This document shows positions 52,981 to 64,000 of a stretch of DNA of 64,000 bases, in pieces. A program made the position numbers and the translations under genes. The notes below the pieces were generated by a model, which searched no databases, was not told the DNA's origin, and was given only the letters and a program-made list of their open reading frames with translations. The stretch covers positions 2,356,001-2,420,000 of the forward strand of contig VWZP01002400.1 of NCBI GenBank assembly GCA_013396995.1, written 5' to 3'. The stretch is from Dicaeum eximium (lineage: Eukaryota > Chordata > Aves > Passeriformes > Dicaeidae). Within the stretch, counting starts at the first letter, position 1. Each line of letters opens with the position of its first letter.

Positions 52981-53016
52981 TTTATAGTGGTCATTTTTGC
53001 AAATGACCACTATAAA
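52981..53016. repeat. Perfect 16-bp hairpin, 4-nt loop
   Basis: The arm tttatagtggtcattt (52981-52996) is the exact reverse complement of aaatgaccactataaa (53001-53016). The loop is ttgc. This is the longest fully perfect stem I found in the window. There is no T-run or transcription unit to suggest a terminator. Confidence 0.92.
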
Positions 53017-54821
53017 ACTCATTTAAAGTTTGTTCATTAGAAAATTGGCTTTATTCCTTTAGGTCAGAAGGAAAATATAATCAACCCTTCCAAAAGAAAT
53101 TGTTCTATCCATTTCTTGATCTGCTTTTTATGTACTGTTGGCAAAACAAAAGCATGTGAAATAATTATTTCTTCTGTTAAACATCAAAACATGTCTCAGC
53201 TATATCATGCATATAGATTGGAGAATAGCTAATTAATCAGTCTCATCTTTTCACTCTCTGAAAAGAAATACTGTTATTCATTCCATTAACTGCTGCTTGT
53301 TTCTACAGTTTCAAGAGCCAAACCTCAGAATATGATGGTTCAATTTAAGTAGTCCTAGGCTTGTGTTTGGGCAGTTTCTGGGAATTTTTGTGTTAGTTTT
53401 CTCCCATTTCAGTGTAAGTTTCTTCTGCCTGCACTCCATATTATTATAATAAGTTAAGCAATCCAAACTGTAGTGAACTATTATATTTTAAAAGTCAGTA
53501 ATCTAAGTGGCTTTATTTATACCCACTGTAAGCTTCTTTTCTTTGTCTAGTTTTGCAGAGAGAAATGCCGATTTTGTGTCTAGAGAAGATTTTCAAATGC
53601 TGTGCTATTCACCAGATACTTAGGGACAGTACATTTAGAACTGGAGTGGATAATGTGTATCCTTTTCCATCTGTTCAGTCAGTGGTTAAGGCAGGAAGCA
53701 GCTTTGATAGTGAAAACCAGGGTTTTGTAAAAAGCTTAGAGATGAAGAAAGAAGAATGCACTTCTTTCCTTGCTGTTTCAGAAGCCAATTGCTGTTGTAT
53801 ATACAGCAAGGGAGAGAGTTTCCTAAACTGAGAAATGTCTTACTCTAGAAATGAGGCAGCATCAGAATCTGAATTGGTAGATTCAGCTTGTATTATTTAC
53901 ATTTTTTTCTGCACTCAGAAGTAAAGTTCTAGATCACGCATTAAAAAAAATGAAAAAATAATTCTCAACGTCTCAAGGGAAGGGGTGTCTAATATCAGGA
54001 AAGCTTGTTTGGCTCTGTATCTCACTCTGCAACTCTCAATTTGTTTATACATTTTTGTATCAACCTTTTATGAATTTCAGAAAATCTTGGTAGTAGGCCA
54101 TTAAGATTAATGACAATTATTCTTCCTTTCACTCTGCTTTTCTCCCAATATGTTCTGCTACATCTTATCTAAAGTGAAGCCTAAATCTAAGCTTTACAAC
54201 AGAGTGTGAGATTTATGGTACCATCTTTCTCACAGCATCACAAAGGATACAGTGTAGGAGAAAGTCTCTGCAGAAGTGGCTATCACTTATGTAGATAAAA
54301 GGTGGAGATAATGAATTGTTAAGTGCTGTATTTCTTTGAGATAAAATAAATCAGCCTAGGTCCTGTTGAAAAATTTGGGCAAAATTACATGAGTCAACCT
54401 TGATAGCAGAGGCCAGTCTGTTGCTTGTACCACTAAGCCTATATATGTAACTGGAGATCTGAATTTTGTACTTTATGCCTCTATATCAAGTCTAGTAGAA
54501 TATTCTGCAATGGGATGTGTAGAAAGCAAACTTTGTTTTCTAGAGGTGATGATTAAAAAAACCAGTGCATGTTGACTCTTTCACCTCTGCCTTGGATCTC
54601 ACTCCCACTGAGTGCCTAAATACCACCACTTGTTTCTTGCTCCCTGAGAATCAGTGTGTTGCTAAAGAAGTTTTGTGTACTCTCATAATGTCAGATTATT
54701 TTTTTCAGTACAAGTCAGTGCTCAGAAAGTGTTCTTCTCTTCACTTTCCAGGCTTGTTTCAGTATCCAGTGATGGTAATAGTAGAATCTTTTTATTGGTG
54801 GGGTTTATCCAGGTTTGGGTC

Positions 54822-54846
54822 TTTTTTTTTTTTTTTTCTTTTTTTT
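54822..54846. repeat. T-rich homopolymer tract
   Basis: About 25 bases of T interrupted by one C. It is followed by aaattgtag, which resembles a splice acceptor by chance composition. Confidence 0.8.
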
Positions 54847-55960
54847 AAATTGTAGCTAAATTAGCCAAAACTGTCAGGTATGCAAGCAGAACCTGCTGCT
54901 AAGCAACTAAGCTGCATTACCTGGAGAATAAGATTACACTACACTGAATACTGACAGAATTGGCAAATGGTCTCAGAGGAAGATCAGTCCCCATTCTGTT
55001 ACAAACCTGCAAATACAGATGGTAACAGGGATTAGCAGTCTAGAGGTTTTCTGGCTTAATAACTTACAGATTGTGTCTTTTTAAAACGTGCATTTCAATT
55101 GAAGTCGGGCTCATCCTTGCCTATAATCTATTAAGTGTTATGAAATCTACAGATAAGCAATTTTGAGGAACACAGGTGTAATCTGTCAGGCTGTGAACAT
55201 CTAGTTTTGTCTTTATAGCATTAGGAAAATTCTTTAGAGAAGCCAAACGTTGTAAATGTTGCAATTTCCTAAAAGCTGAATTAAAGTCTTTTTAGTTTAG
55301 TATCCAGAATGCATAAGTCAAAAGTAAAGACCATTTACAATGATAAAATTATCCAGCTATGGATAGCAGGTTATTATTCTGCAGTAGATGGAATATCACT
55401 GAAGAGGAAACCTGAAAATGTATTTTTCTGAGATTCATTCTAGTAATAGTCCATTTTATGTATTTCAATATATACTACTTTGTGACACGTCATATGCATT
55501 TTCTTCTTTATATATGAGATTTCTTTAGCTTTGATGTTGGGCTGGATAAACCTCAAATCCATGTCTTTGCTTTCATGACTGCCTGTATACTTTTAGGAAC
55601 ATTTTAAAATGATTGAGGTTCCACCTCACCTTTCTGCAGCCTGGTGTATTGTGCTGGTTAATTGCCCCTAATACCCCCAAAATAATAACTATAATCTCTC
55701 CCTTAAATGTCTTGCTGTGGTCTAAATCTCTCTTTTTGGCCCTTTCACCGAAGACATAGGGACCAGCTGATTTATTTCCTCTTGGAAGGACCATTTAATG
55801 TGTTGGTTGAGTCATGATAGGAAAGGAAGCTACAGAAAGTAGAAATGGAATTGAGCATCACAACACAACTGTGATAAATATTAAACAAATTAATAAATAC
55901 TTATAGTTACTTTGCTATGTCATTTCATGCATAGTCAATGCTCAGTGAAGGATGCCTCAT

Positions 55961-56680
55961 TCCTGTCATGCTGTGTAAGACACAGAAACAACCAGTTCTG
56001 TACCTACTTGAAAATATGTAGTCTCTTTTTCTGAAAAAATAAGCTTAGTGTCTTCCTGCCTAGTGCATTTCAGTGCTGCAGAAGGATCTGTTGAGGCAGC
56101 AGGTCCATCAATCTCTCCTGCACTTGGGCAGCCCTTCCCATGTGGCTGCCACGGCCAGCAGTGGGAGTGGGCTTTGCAAACCTGCAGGGCCTGGGGCCAC
56201 AGCGCTCTCCACGCCACAAGCCACCCTCGGTGCTCTCCTGTGCAATCTGCTGAGGCGTTCAGAAAATTCTAACCTCCTTCACATCAGTGGGTGCTGGGAG
56301 GCAGAGCAGCTCACCCAGGTGTGTTGTGTTTTCCCACGTTCCTCACTGTTTCCATAAGGCTGGAACAGAGCTTTGTGCAGAAGCTGTCCTGGAAGCATCA
56401 GTGCGTGCCTCAGCGGTGGCAGCCAAGCTGTGATTTATCTGGCATGCCTTGGTGACTTTCCTCTCAATTCCAGAGTAAATGGCTTTCTCACATCACTCAC
56501 ATGCACAACCAGGTTATCAGTAGCTGCCACTTCTCAGCCCAGCAGCACAGAAAGGACATAAAATGCCACTTGCCCGTAGCATGGTTCTTTATGTGCTTCT
56601 CTCAGCATGCCCAGCAGTGAGGTTCCTGGCTCCACCTTGGCCCTCTGAATCAAACTCGGGAGCGTTCTGACTAGCTGAAG
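55961..56680. other. GC-richer patch, no recognised gene
   Basis: Richer in G, C and CpG (for example ccacgg, acagcgc, ccacgcc, gaggcg) than its flanks. Overlapping frames of 62 to 94 codons run on both strands without recognisable products. It may be an old degraded repeat or regulatory island; I cannot tell which. Confidence 0.5.
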
Positions 56681-59600
56681 AGGAGCTGAGGAGGAATTAC
56701 ATCCATTATAAGCAAGTCATGTGGCATTAACACCTCCTCTGATCGCACAGCCAAATCTATCAGTGTACTAATTCTCCTGTAGGAGTGGATGCAAATTCTC
56801 CTGGTCTAAATGAACCAGCCTTGAAAGCATTGGTTTCAAAGAATTTAAATATGAAACTTTCACAAACAAAACTGATTTGTGAGATTCTTTTAGTAAACAA
56901 AGTGGGGAATTGTTAGTCTGCTCCCAAGTCCTCAAAGAATTCTGAAACATTGGGCTCAGCAGTTCACAGGCCTTTACATACAAAACAGGTCAGCTGACCA
57001 AGGAATCAATTTTCTATATTGTTGGTCTTCCCCAGCTGTATTTGTTTATTGTCACAGTGCAGTTTGTTTATTTGTGCAGTTTGATTAAGGTAGATTTAGC
57101 TCACTCTGCACAGGTGTGCTGGTAAAGTGCATGTATAAAAGGTGATGTGAAGTAAGGCCTCAGTTTGCCTGGTTGCAGCCATTGTAATTTTATTTAATTC
57201 ATGTCTTTATCATCTTGAGTTTAGTCTCCTCTTTAAGAGGGGGTTTAGGTCGCAGTTAACTGTTTTTCCTGTCGGTTATTAAATAAGAGTCATTCCCCAC
57301 CAAAAACTTATTGTTACCATCTTCATCATGAAAACACTCAGAAAACTTGTTTTTCAACCATTTTTGCATGCAGAAAATTCTTGCTGTAGAGCACGATTGG
57401 TATTTGAACCAATTTGTTTTCCTTTGTAAGGGTTTTTTGCATTTTGTTTTGATTTCTGACCTTTTTCAGAGATGCTAGTTCATGTTGAGATTATGATTCT
57501 GATAGATGGTGACATTTTCTAAGTTGGTGGGGTCACTAAAGGGACATTTTCTTGAAAACTTTTTTTCTGTTATTGGTCTCACTATACACTCTTCAGATGC
57601 GTATTTGCTTCCAAGCATGAAGAATAATTTCAAAACTATCAAAATCATTCTACTTTCAAACAAATTAACATCGCAGCTTTCCAGTGACAAGTTTCTAAAG
57701 ATGATCATATGAACAGTACTGCATCAAGTAATTTATTCAGGCCTTCCAACAAGATCACTTCATGCTTCTTTGTTTTCACAAACGATTCCATACGGACAGC
57801 TCAGAGCAATAGGCCATCACCATGTTAGTACCATTGTTCTGATCCACGAGTGCAAAGTTTTTACTATGTTAAAATGAACACAAAACCTCTTCAGGACTGC
57901 AGCCTTCTGTAACCTTGGAAACTATTATAAGTGTTCATTTGAGAGACAATCAGTTTATTACAGCAGTGTCACATCGTTTTGAGGAGAAAGTGAATTGCCC
58001 TGTTTCATTTGTTAAAATGTATTTGTATGACTCATCTGCTGTTGTTATCACTCAACCTATTATTAATAGTAGTAGTACATTTAATGAACACTTCCCTTTT
58101 TTGTGGCACTGGAGAACGTCATTGAACAAAGAAGCACCAAGTCTGGAGTTGTATGTAGTCTTGGGAGAGATTGTGCTCAAAGGCTCAATGCAGACAGGTA
58201 AAGTTACTTACTAAATAGATACTTTTCTGAGGGCTTTATTTATAGTCAGTGCATGGGACAATTAAAACAGTTCTGAGAAAGCTCTAACAAATAACTAGAT
58301 GTAAAGATGTATTGGGAGTTTATTTTCTTTTTTTGTTTCAAAATACAAGTATTAATATTGCACAACATAGATTACACTATTCTAGAGAGCATGCTTTCAA
58401 CTTTATTCATGGACATTAAGTTTAGCATTTGTTTAAAATGGATGTATGTGAAAAAACACTGATCTTTTTGAGGGCTGCCCTCATCTCTCCGTGTTACTGG
58501 TAGTTATGTATATTCAGCAAGACGTGTAAATTCAGCAAGATTATTCCATGATAAATCCCCCAAACATTTGGCACTCTTTCTTTCTGATTTAAAACAAGAG
58601 TAAAATCTGTCTAGAGCTTTGCATAGCTGTACTACGTGGTGTGTATCAGAGACAGAATGTCATCACACTGCCTGTTAGCACATGTGGAGCCACACTCTCC
58701 TAAAATCCCAGCGCCGGGGCCTCTCTGTGCCGTGTGAGTTAACCTCCATTTCACAGCTACATACGGCTGCTGGCAAGGGACCCAGCCTTGCAGGGAGCAG
58801 CCAGAGCAGCTCTGTGGGAAGGCTGAGGTCCTTGAAAATATCCTGAGGGTTATTTTATAGAGGTTTTGCAAAGCAAGTGTGAATCTGATGAGTGTTGTAA
58901 GAATGCAGCTGTCACTAGGTGTAGCTCTGAAATGGCAAGGTGGGCTTTGCTGCTGGCTCCCTCAGCATTGTGTTTCAAAAGGGGGATTTTGTGTTGTCTC
59001 AGCAAAGACAGAGTCACAGTAAATTTGTATACAAATGCTTTTGACAAATATCTCATGTTTAATTCCTCTTGCACTTTTATTACAAAATGTCCCTGACACT
59101 ATCAGCAAAGTTTTTTCAGCTTTTTTGGGGTATGTCAGTTCTTCCACACAACAGCTTTGGTTTGATTTTTTTTTCACACTGGACTGAAAATAAAGTATTT
59201 TGAATATTTTCTTGCAATAGAATTGTGTCAGAACAGATGCTCTCAAGTCAGAAGCCTCGATTTTTCTTCAAAAAGTTTCAAAAGATTTTTAAAACTTTTG
59301 GACTGAAAAACATTGTAGGAAAACAAAATATTTCCATTATAGTTTTGGTTTCAATGAAAGGCCATAGAACCATCTTCTATGAATTCTGCAAATCACTGAA
59401 AAGCTTTGCCTGGGAGAAGAGCTCACTTCTCAAAAAGAATGAAATCTTTATGGCATAAATAGAAGTTCCTCCACTAAAGATAATGTCAAAATTCATATGG
59501 AAAGGGAAAAAAACCCTGCCTCAACAAGTAACAGTAAAATGAAAATAAATTATATCAAAGTGAGAAGATGGGGCTTAGTGGTGGGATGTTTTATTTTATA

Positions 59601-59999
59601 GTTCCTTGTTACTCACATCAAATATAGTTATCAATACCTATGTCAGCATCTTGACCCTCCAGGTTTGTGGATATGGAACAGTTTTAGCACTGGGAGTAAT
59701 ATGTGACTCATAAGATTAGGAGGGCTGTTCTGTAGCCAAGTGGAGCCATTCTTTTTGGACTCATATCTTTCAATAATTGCATTATTCTTTCCTACTGCAT
59801 GTCCTGTCACATAAATGCTTTAAAATCCATCTGCTCTGTAGAAGAGATAGCAGGAGATATATTTGAAATCTGCCATTTTAATGTCGTATACAATCACTGA
59901 AAAAGGCAACACACATGAACAACTTAAGTACTTAATGGTTTCTCCTTAAAATTGTAGCTTGATGTTAATATGTCCTGAAATATCTTTAATTTTTCATTA
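56681..59999. other. AT-rich unique noncoding sequence with a small GC patch
   Basis: No supportable gene. The 99-codon plus frame at 57915-58214 is unrecognised. A small GC-richer patch at about 58690-58820 contains several CpGs (agcgccgggg, gccgtg, tacggc). Otherwise it is unique AT-rich DNA. Confidence 0.6.
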
Positions 60000-60041
60000 T
60001 ACCTTATGCAATTATGCAAATACCTTATGTAATTATGCAAA
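60000..60041 (+). repeat. 21-bp tandem duplication carrying two octamer motifs
   Basis: Two 21-base units (60000-60020 and 60021-60041) differ at one base, tatgcaatt versus tatgtaatt. Each supplies a consensus POU octamer ATGCAAAT, at 60014-60021 and 60035-60042, exactly 21 bases apart. That places the two sites on the same face of the helix. Whether any POU factor binds is unknown. Confidence 0.9.
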
Positions 60042-60042
60042 T

Positions 60043-63000
60043 ATTAAGAATACAACTGTTGTCGATAAATATTCATCTTTGTGTATGAAGGTATTAAGGT
60101 ATGTAGAGGTCAGATCCTGTTCTGCAGCGAATCACAGCTGAGGGAAACAGCAGTGGAGCTCGATGTGTTTTTAACTGGAAATGGGCAGGGAGAGCTGCCG
60201 GGCACCGAGAGGACAGCTGGCGTGGCAGCGTTTGACATCCTGTGTGTAATTGATTTTGAATGCTTGACAGGTTTTTATAATGGTGCAGGGGCACTTAGAG
60301 CAGCAGGTAACTGTTGGGAATAGATTGAGTGGTGGTGAGCCCATTTTCATATTACTCTTACTTGAGAATCCTTTAGACACACTTGACATCAAAGATATGT
60401 TCTCTTTTAAGTTCAAGAGCTTGTCAACCGTTACACCCCTTTTCATCAAATTCCAGAAAAGCAGAACAGCTTAAACCACCTGTATGTTATTTAATTAAGT
60501 GGTCATTGTTAAAGATGACATTTCAAGTACAGTTTATATATCAAGTAGGAGTAAGAAATAAAGTATTGGCTGAGCAAACCAGCCTTTAGTTTTCATGTCC
60601 AAGTTATTTTTGTTGGTAAACCCTGAGCAGAGGATCACTTGTGAAATTGATGTCAGAATTAAATCGACCACCCCAAAAAGACAAGCTGTTTCTGTTTGTT
60701 TGAAGTGATCACATTTTTATTTTTTAATATGTGCTAAGTGGGCTGGTCAAAATAATTCAACAATTTTTAGAGAGCTACTGGGTTTGTTTTCCTTTTGCAT
60801 TGCATGGCTGCAAATTGTCACTTAAAAAAAAAAATCACATCTCTAAATAGATTTGATTTTACCTGGGGTTCACCACCTGACCAGGATCTTAGAAAGGGAT
60901 TAGTGGAACTGAGTGCTTTCATTTTGGGATTGTGAATTTACTACTTGGTAGAAGAATTTGCATAGCAAATATTGAAACATAATGTAGTGTCTGAAAATCA
61001 GGCTGTCTGGAGTCAAGCATGCAGGTACTGAAGATTCAAAAATGACCAGTTGCTGTCAAAATCTAGGTCATACACTTCTGGACTTTTGGTCTTCAAACTT
61101 GTGGGCAAAATATTTTGTTCTTCAAGGATATTTTTTACCTCTGTCATCATTTGCTGCTAAAGGTTTGGTGTTTCATATCCTGTCCATTAAGGTCAGAATC
61201 TGGGTGGATATTTGTATTTGGAACAATTAAATATCTCACATAATACATGGTAAATATCCAAAACAACTGCTATGTTCAATTTAATAGATCGTGCCAAGCA
61301 ATGTTCATAATATTTTATTAATGGCTGTGAATTTGATCTAGAAAATTTTACAGTGGTTGGACTGACCATTCATCCAAAAGATATAGGCACTTAATTGTAT
61401 CTAAGCAGCTGTCAATTTTGTATGCCCTTAAGATGTCCCTTTCTCACTTGGCTGATCATATCAGGTTCAGAGCCTCTGAAATGTTCAGGCTTAGACCAGA
61501 AGGGAAAATTTTGCTTGTGACAAAACTGCATTGGCTTAACCAATGGTGCGTGTGTCTAAATCTTAAAATACCTCTGAAAAAGTATTAAGATCTACAGTAA
61601 AGGACAAAGAGAGTTGAAGCACATTTTCATAGAAATCTAAGTATCTTTTTGCAGTGGTTTGTGTACATGTAAAGTAATTTGTTCAGTAATTAAATGAGGT
61701 ATTTTGTTATATAGGCACAAAGTATTTCCAAACTGAAAGGACTCACATTGCTGTGCTCATTAAATTAATTTCACCAGAGATTATATTTTTGAGCAAAACC
61801 ATTAAAAGATAGCCCTCTGGAAACCACAATTTTCAAAGAAATAGAGGGTAATGGCTATAGTATTTTAGTTTACAAAGTTGATCAGGTAATTTCAGGTCTG
61901 GCTACCCAGATCCCTTTAGTTGTACAGACTGTCCTTCATTTGCTGCTGTAAAGATGTGTGGTGTTTTATGACCAAGTAAAACTGCAGTGTTGTCTTTTAG
62001 TGTAATTTGCAATTATTGGAGAAGAGGAGGTAAGAAAAATTAAATCAAGAGACAAAAGCTTACCCTAGAATCTTGGAGATCCTGCAACAATAATTTTTCA
62101 TGGCAAAGCTGCAAAGTGCTGTGGTTTAGCTAATAATTGTAGCAAATATTACAAATAGCTTGAGCAATTATACATTTTAACCCATTCATTAGTTTAGAGC
62201 TAATAAACAGTCACTTAAGTGATGCAGTTAATCTCATCAACTCTACCAGTATCATCTTCCTAATATTATTTGCATTCTAGGGGCTTCTTGACTCATTGGA
62301 GGGAGATATTTCATTGCCATTAGGTATTTATTAAAAATGTCTAACAGAAAATTTATTTAATATTTCTTTGTTAAGAGAAGAATAACTACAATGATTTTTT
62401 TTAAACAGGTTTTTGCCCCCACTATTTAGAAATTAATTTCTTGGTTCTTAGTGTTTCCTAAAAGGGACTCTCAGATAAAACATTGCTGTAAAATCCCAAA
62501 ATCTGAATGACTTGAAGGATATATTTTTAAAGAAAATATATATATTTGAGATACTAACTAATCTCCCTTTGGTTTAATAATTCTATTTGCACACAAAATA
62601 AAGTAGCTGTAGACAGCTTTGAGATTCGAGATGAGAAAGTTGTTGCTCTGGTTAGGTCTTGGAAACAGTCCATAGAGAATTTGGAGTAATCCACAGAAAA
62701 TTAGCTTAGATTAGCCTACAATAGCATAAAACAGTATTTGTCACTTAAAAACGAATCACTAATAAGACTAAAGACTGCATTTCAAACATACACATTCCAG
62801 TAAATGCACATAAAATGCAGAAGCACTTGCACTGTGTGATGTTGGCCTCAGTGTTAGTTATGTTATGGTCTCTTAAAGTATACAGGTTGCTGGAACTAGT
62901 TTTTTTCTTTTTCTTTTTCTTTTTTTTTTTTTTTTTTTTTAAGCAGGAGTGTACATGTATTTCCTTCTGTGGGTTTTTTCTTTTATTGTTTAATTTTTTT

Positions 63001-64000
63001 TCTTAAGGTAAGGGAAATCTCGATCTTAAAACCAAAAACTAAAGTGGTCCCAGGTGGTTAAAAACTGAGGAAATCCTGTGAGTAAAGGCCTCGTTTCTTA
63101 CGTGTGACACAGTGGTATTTTAAATTATGAAGAAGGGCCAGCTCCCACTGAAGGCTATCTAAGCAGAATTTAGCATACCTGTCATAGCCCATTTCATTTT
63201 CAGGAGCGTTATAAATCTGCTACCTCCCAAAAGATAATACTGGGAAACCAATTTGAATCAATGTTTGACTCACATATTCAAAACTTCTGTCCTGCCCTAA
63301 CCACTCCACAAACTGATTTAAATATGCTGGGTTCTACCAATGTTGCACCAATGTGTTTTGCATAATAAAAGTAAAGATTGTCTAACTTTGTGCCTGCAAA
63401 ATTTCTCAGAAGCAAAATGTAGTGCTAAATCCTTCCTGGAGTATTTGCTATCACAAAACAAAAAAGATGAGTTTTGAAGAGCAATAGTTTCCTTCCAAAT
63501 AACCTCAACTTCTGCTGCAAGACTGTGCCTGTTAACTGGAACACAACAGAAATAATGGATAAAATCTTCCATTCTTTTCCCAGAATCTTTTCAATAATTA
63601 GAAGCTGGACTTTTTCTTCCATTTTTGCCTCCTCTGCATAGGTGTCAGGGGAGGAAAAACTTGTTGTTAAATGTTCTGTTCCAGATTTTCTCCTCTCATT
63701 TATGTCAAGCTAAACAAATATTCCAAACACAGGCCAGTAGCATCTGTTAATTTTGCTCTTTTTTACCTTGCACAGGTTATTTAATTTTTTTTTTAATATC
63801 TAAAAGACAGGCAGTTCTCAGCCCTACACAAGCTTTAGCATTCATGCCGTTAGCATACAAATAATATCTTTAGCTGTATCCATGAATACAGTTACTTTTA
63901 ATTTATGTAAATAGTGTTCTGTCTAACCCTTGATCTTAGTTGGATTCTTTTGTGGTTGCTAAATGGAATGTATTGCAATTGTATAATTTATTATATCGTA
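60043..64000. other. AT-rich unique noncoding sequence
   Basis: No supportable gene. Frames are 92 codons or fewer and overlap on both strands near 60.1-60.5 kb. The stretch 62110-62290 is dense in TAAT/ATTA cores and includes an octamer at 62268-62275. It could be a homeodomain-type regulatory element, but this is speculative. Confidence 0.6.
62900..62940. repeat. T-rich tract with CTTTTT units
   Basis: About 40 bases of T with regular single C interruptions in the left half and a pure T20 at the right. On the minus strand this reads as an A run followed by AAAAAG units. It ends in aagcag and so superficially resembles a polypyrimidine tract and splice acceptor. No retrocopy body is recognised next to it. 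Confidence 0.85.

Larger units (their letters stand above)
47831..55960. other. AT-rich unique noncoding sequence
   Basis: No supportable gene. It contains hairpins at 48037 (8-bp arms), 49437 and 52981, a TAA microsatellite at 52946 and a T-rich tract at 54822. The 92-codon frame at 53553-53831 follows a pyrimidine tract ending in ctag and could mimic an exon, but its product is unrecognised. Confidence 0.6.

Noticed and set aside
52981..53016. Intrinsic transcription terminator
   Set aside because: A bacterial-type terminator makes no sense in this vertebrate context, and the stem is AT-rich without a following T run.
53553..53831. 92-codon frame after a pyrimidine tract ending in ctag, as an exon
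   Set aside because: The product is unrecognised, the frame contains its own stop, and no convincing donor or partner exon is visible. An acceptor-like tract alone is too common.
62900..62946. Poly-T plus aagcag as a 3' splice site or a reversed poly-A tail of a retrocopy
   Set aside because: No exon-like sequence follows and no retrocopied gene body is recognisable on either side. A T-rich simple repeat explains it.

Overview
This window looks like nuclear DNA from a songbird (oscine passerine). The strongest clue is one short interspersed element near 36.8 kb. Read on the minus strand it has a tRNA-Ile-like head followed by a CR1-like 3' tail, the architecture of the songbird SINE family TguSINE1. 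The rest fits a bird genome: AT-rich sequence with visible CpG scarcity, almost no recognisable interspersed repeats, short microsatellites, and scattered GC-richer patches.

I could not support any protein-coding gene. The longest open frame is 165 codons, none resembles a family I recognise, and many overlap open frames on the other strand or in another frame. The window is best read as intergenic sequence or the inside of a very large intron. I saw no convincing exon, rRNA, functional tRNA, CRISPR array, LTR pair or large transposon, but small exons of an unknown gene cannot be excluded by eye.

Layout: 1-22.3 kb is AT-rich unique DNA with a few homopolymers, microsatellites and short inverted repeats. 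At 22.29-22.52 kb three hairpins lie close together, the first with 40-base arms. At 25.5-26.06 kb there is a CpG-bearing GC-rich patch. At 29.05-29.24 kb there is a T/G-rich, strand-asymmetric tract. At 31.9-36.08 kb lies the main structural feature: a 66-bp minisatellite plus about 1.8 kb of unique flank, present twice in direct orientation. The copies are joined at a single ambiguous base (N at 33925). The arrangement suggests an unresolved contig overlap (false duplication), though a true tandem duplication is not excluded. The SINE follows at 36.74-36.88 kb. From 37 to 64 kb the sequence is again AT-rich, with GC-richer patches near 47.5, 56.3 and 58.7 kb, more short-loop hairpins (38.17, 49.44, 52.98 kb), and a 21-bp tandem repeat at 60.0 kb that duplicates an octamer (POU-type) motif two helical turns apart.

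No gene system or new enzymatic pathway is visible. The points most worth following up are the N-flanked duplication, the unusual number of near-perfect short-loop hairpins, and the paired octamer element.
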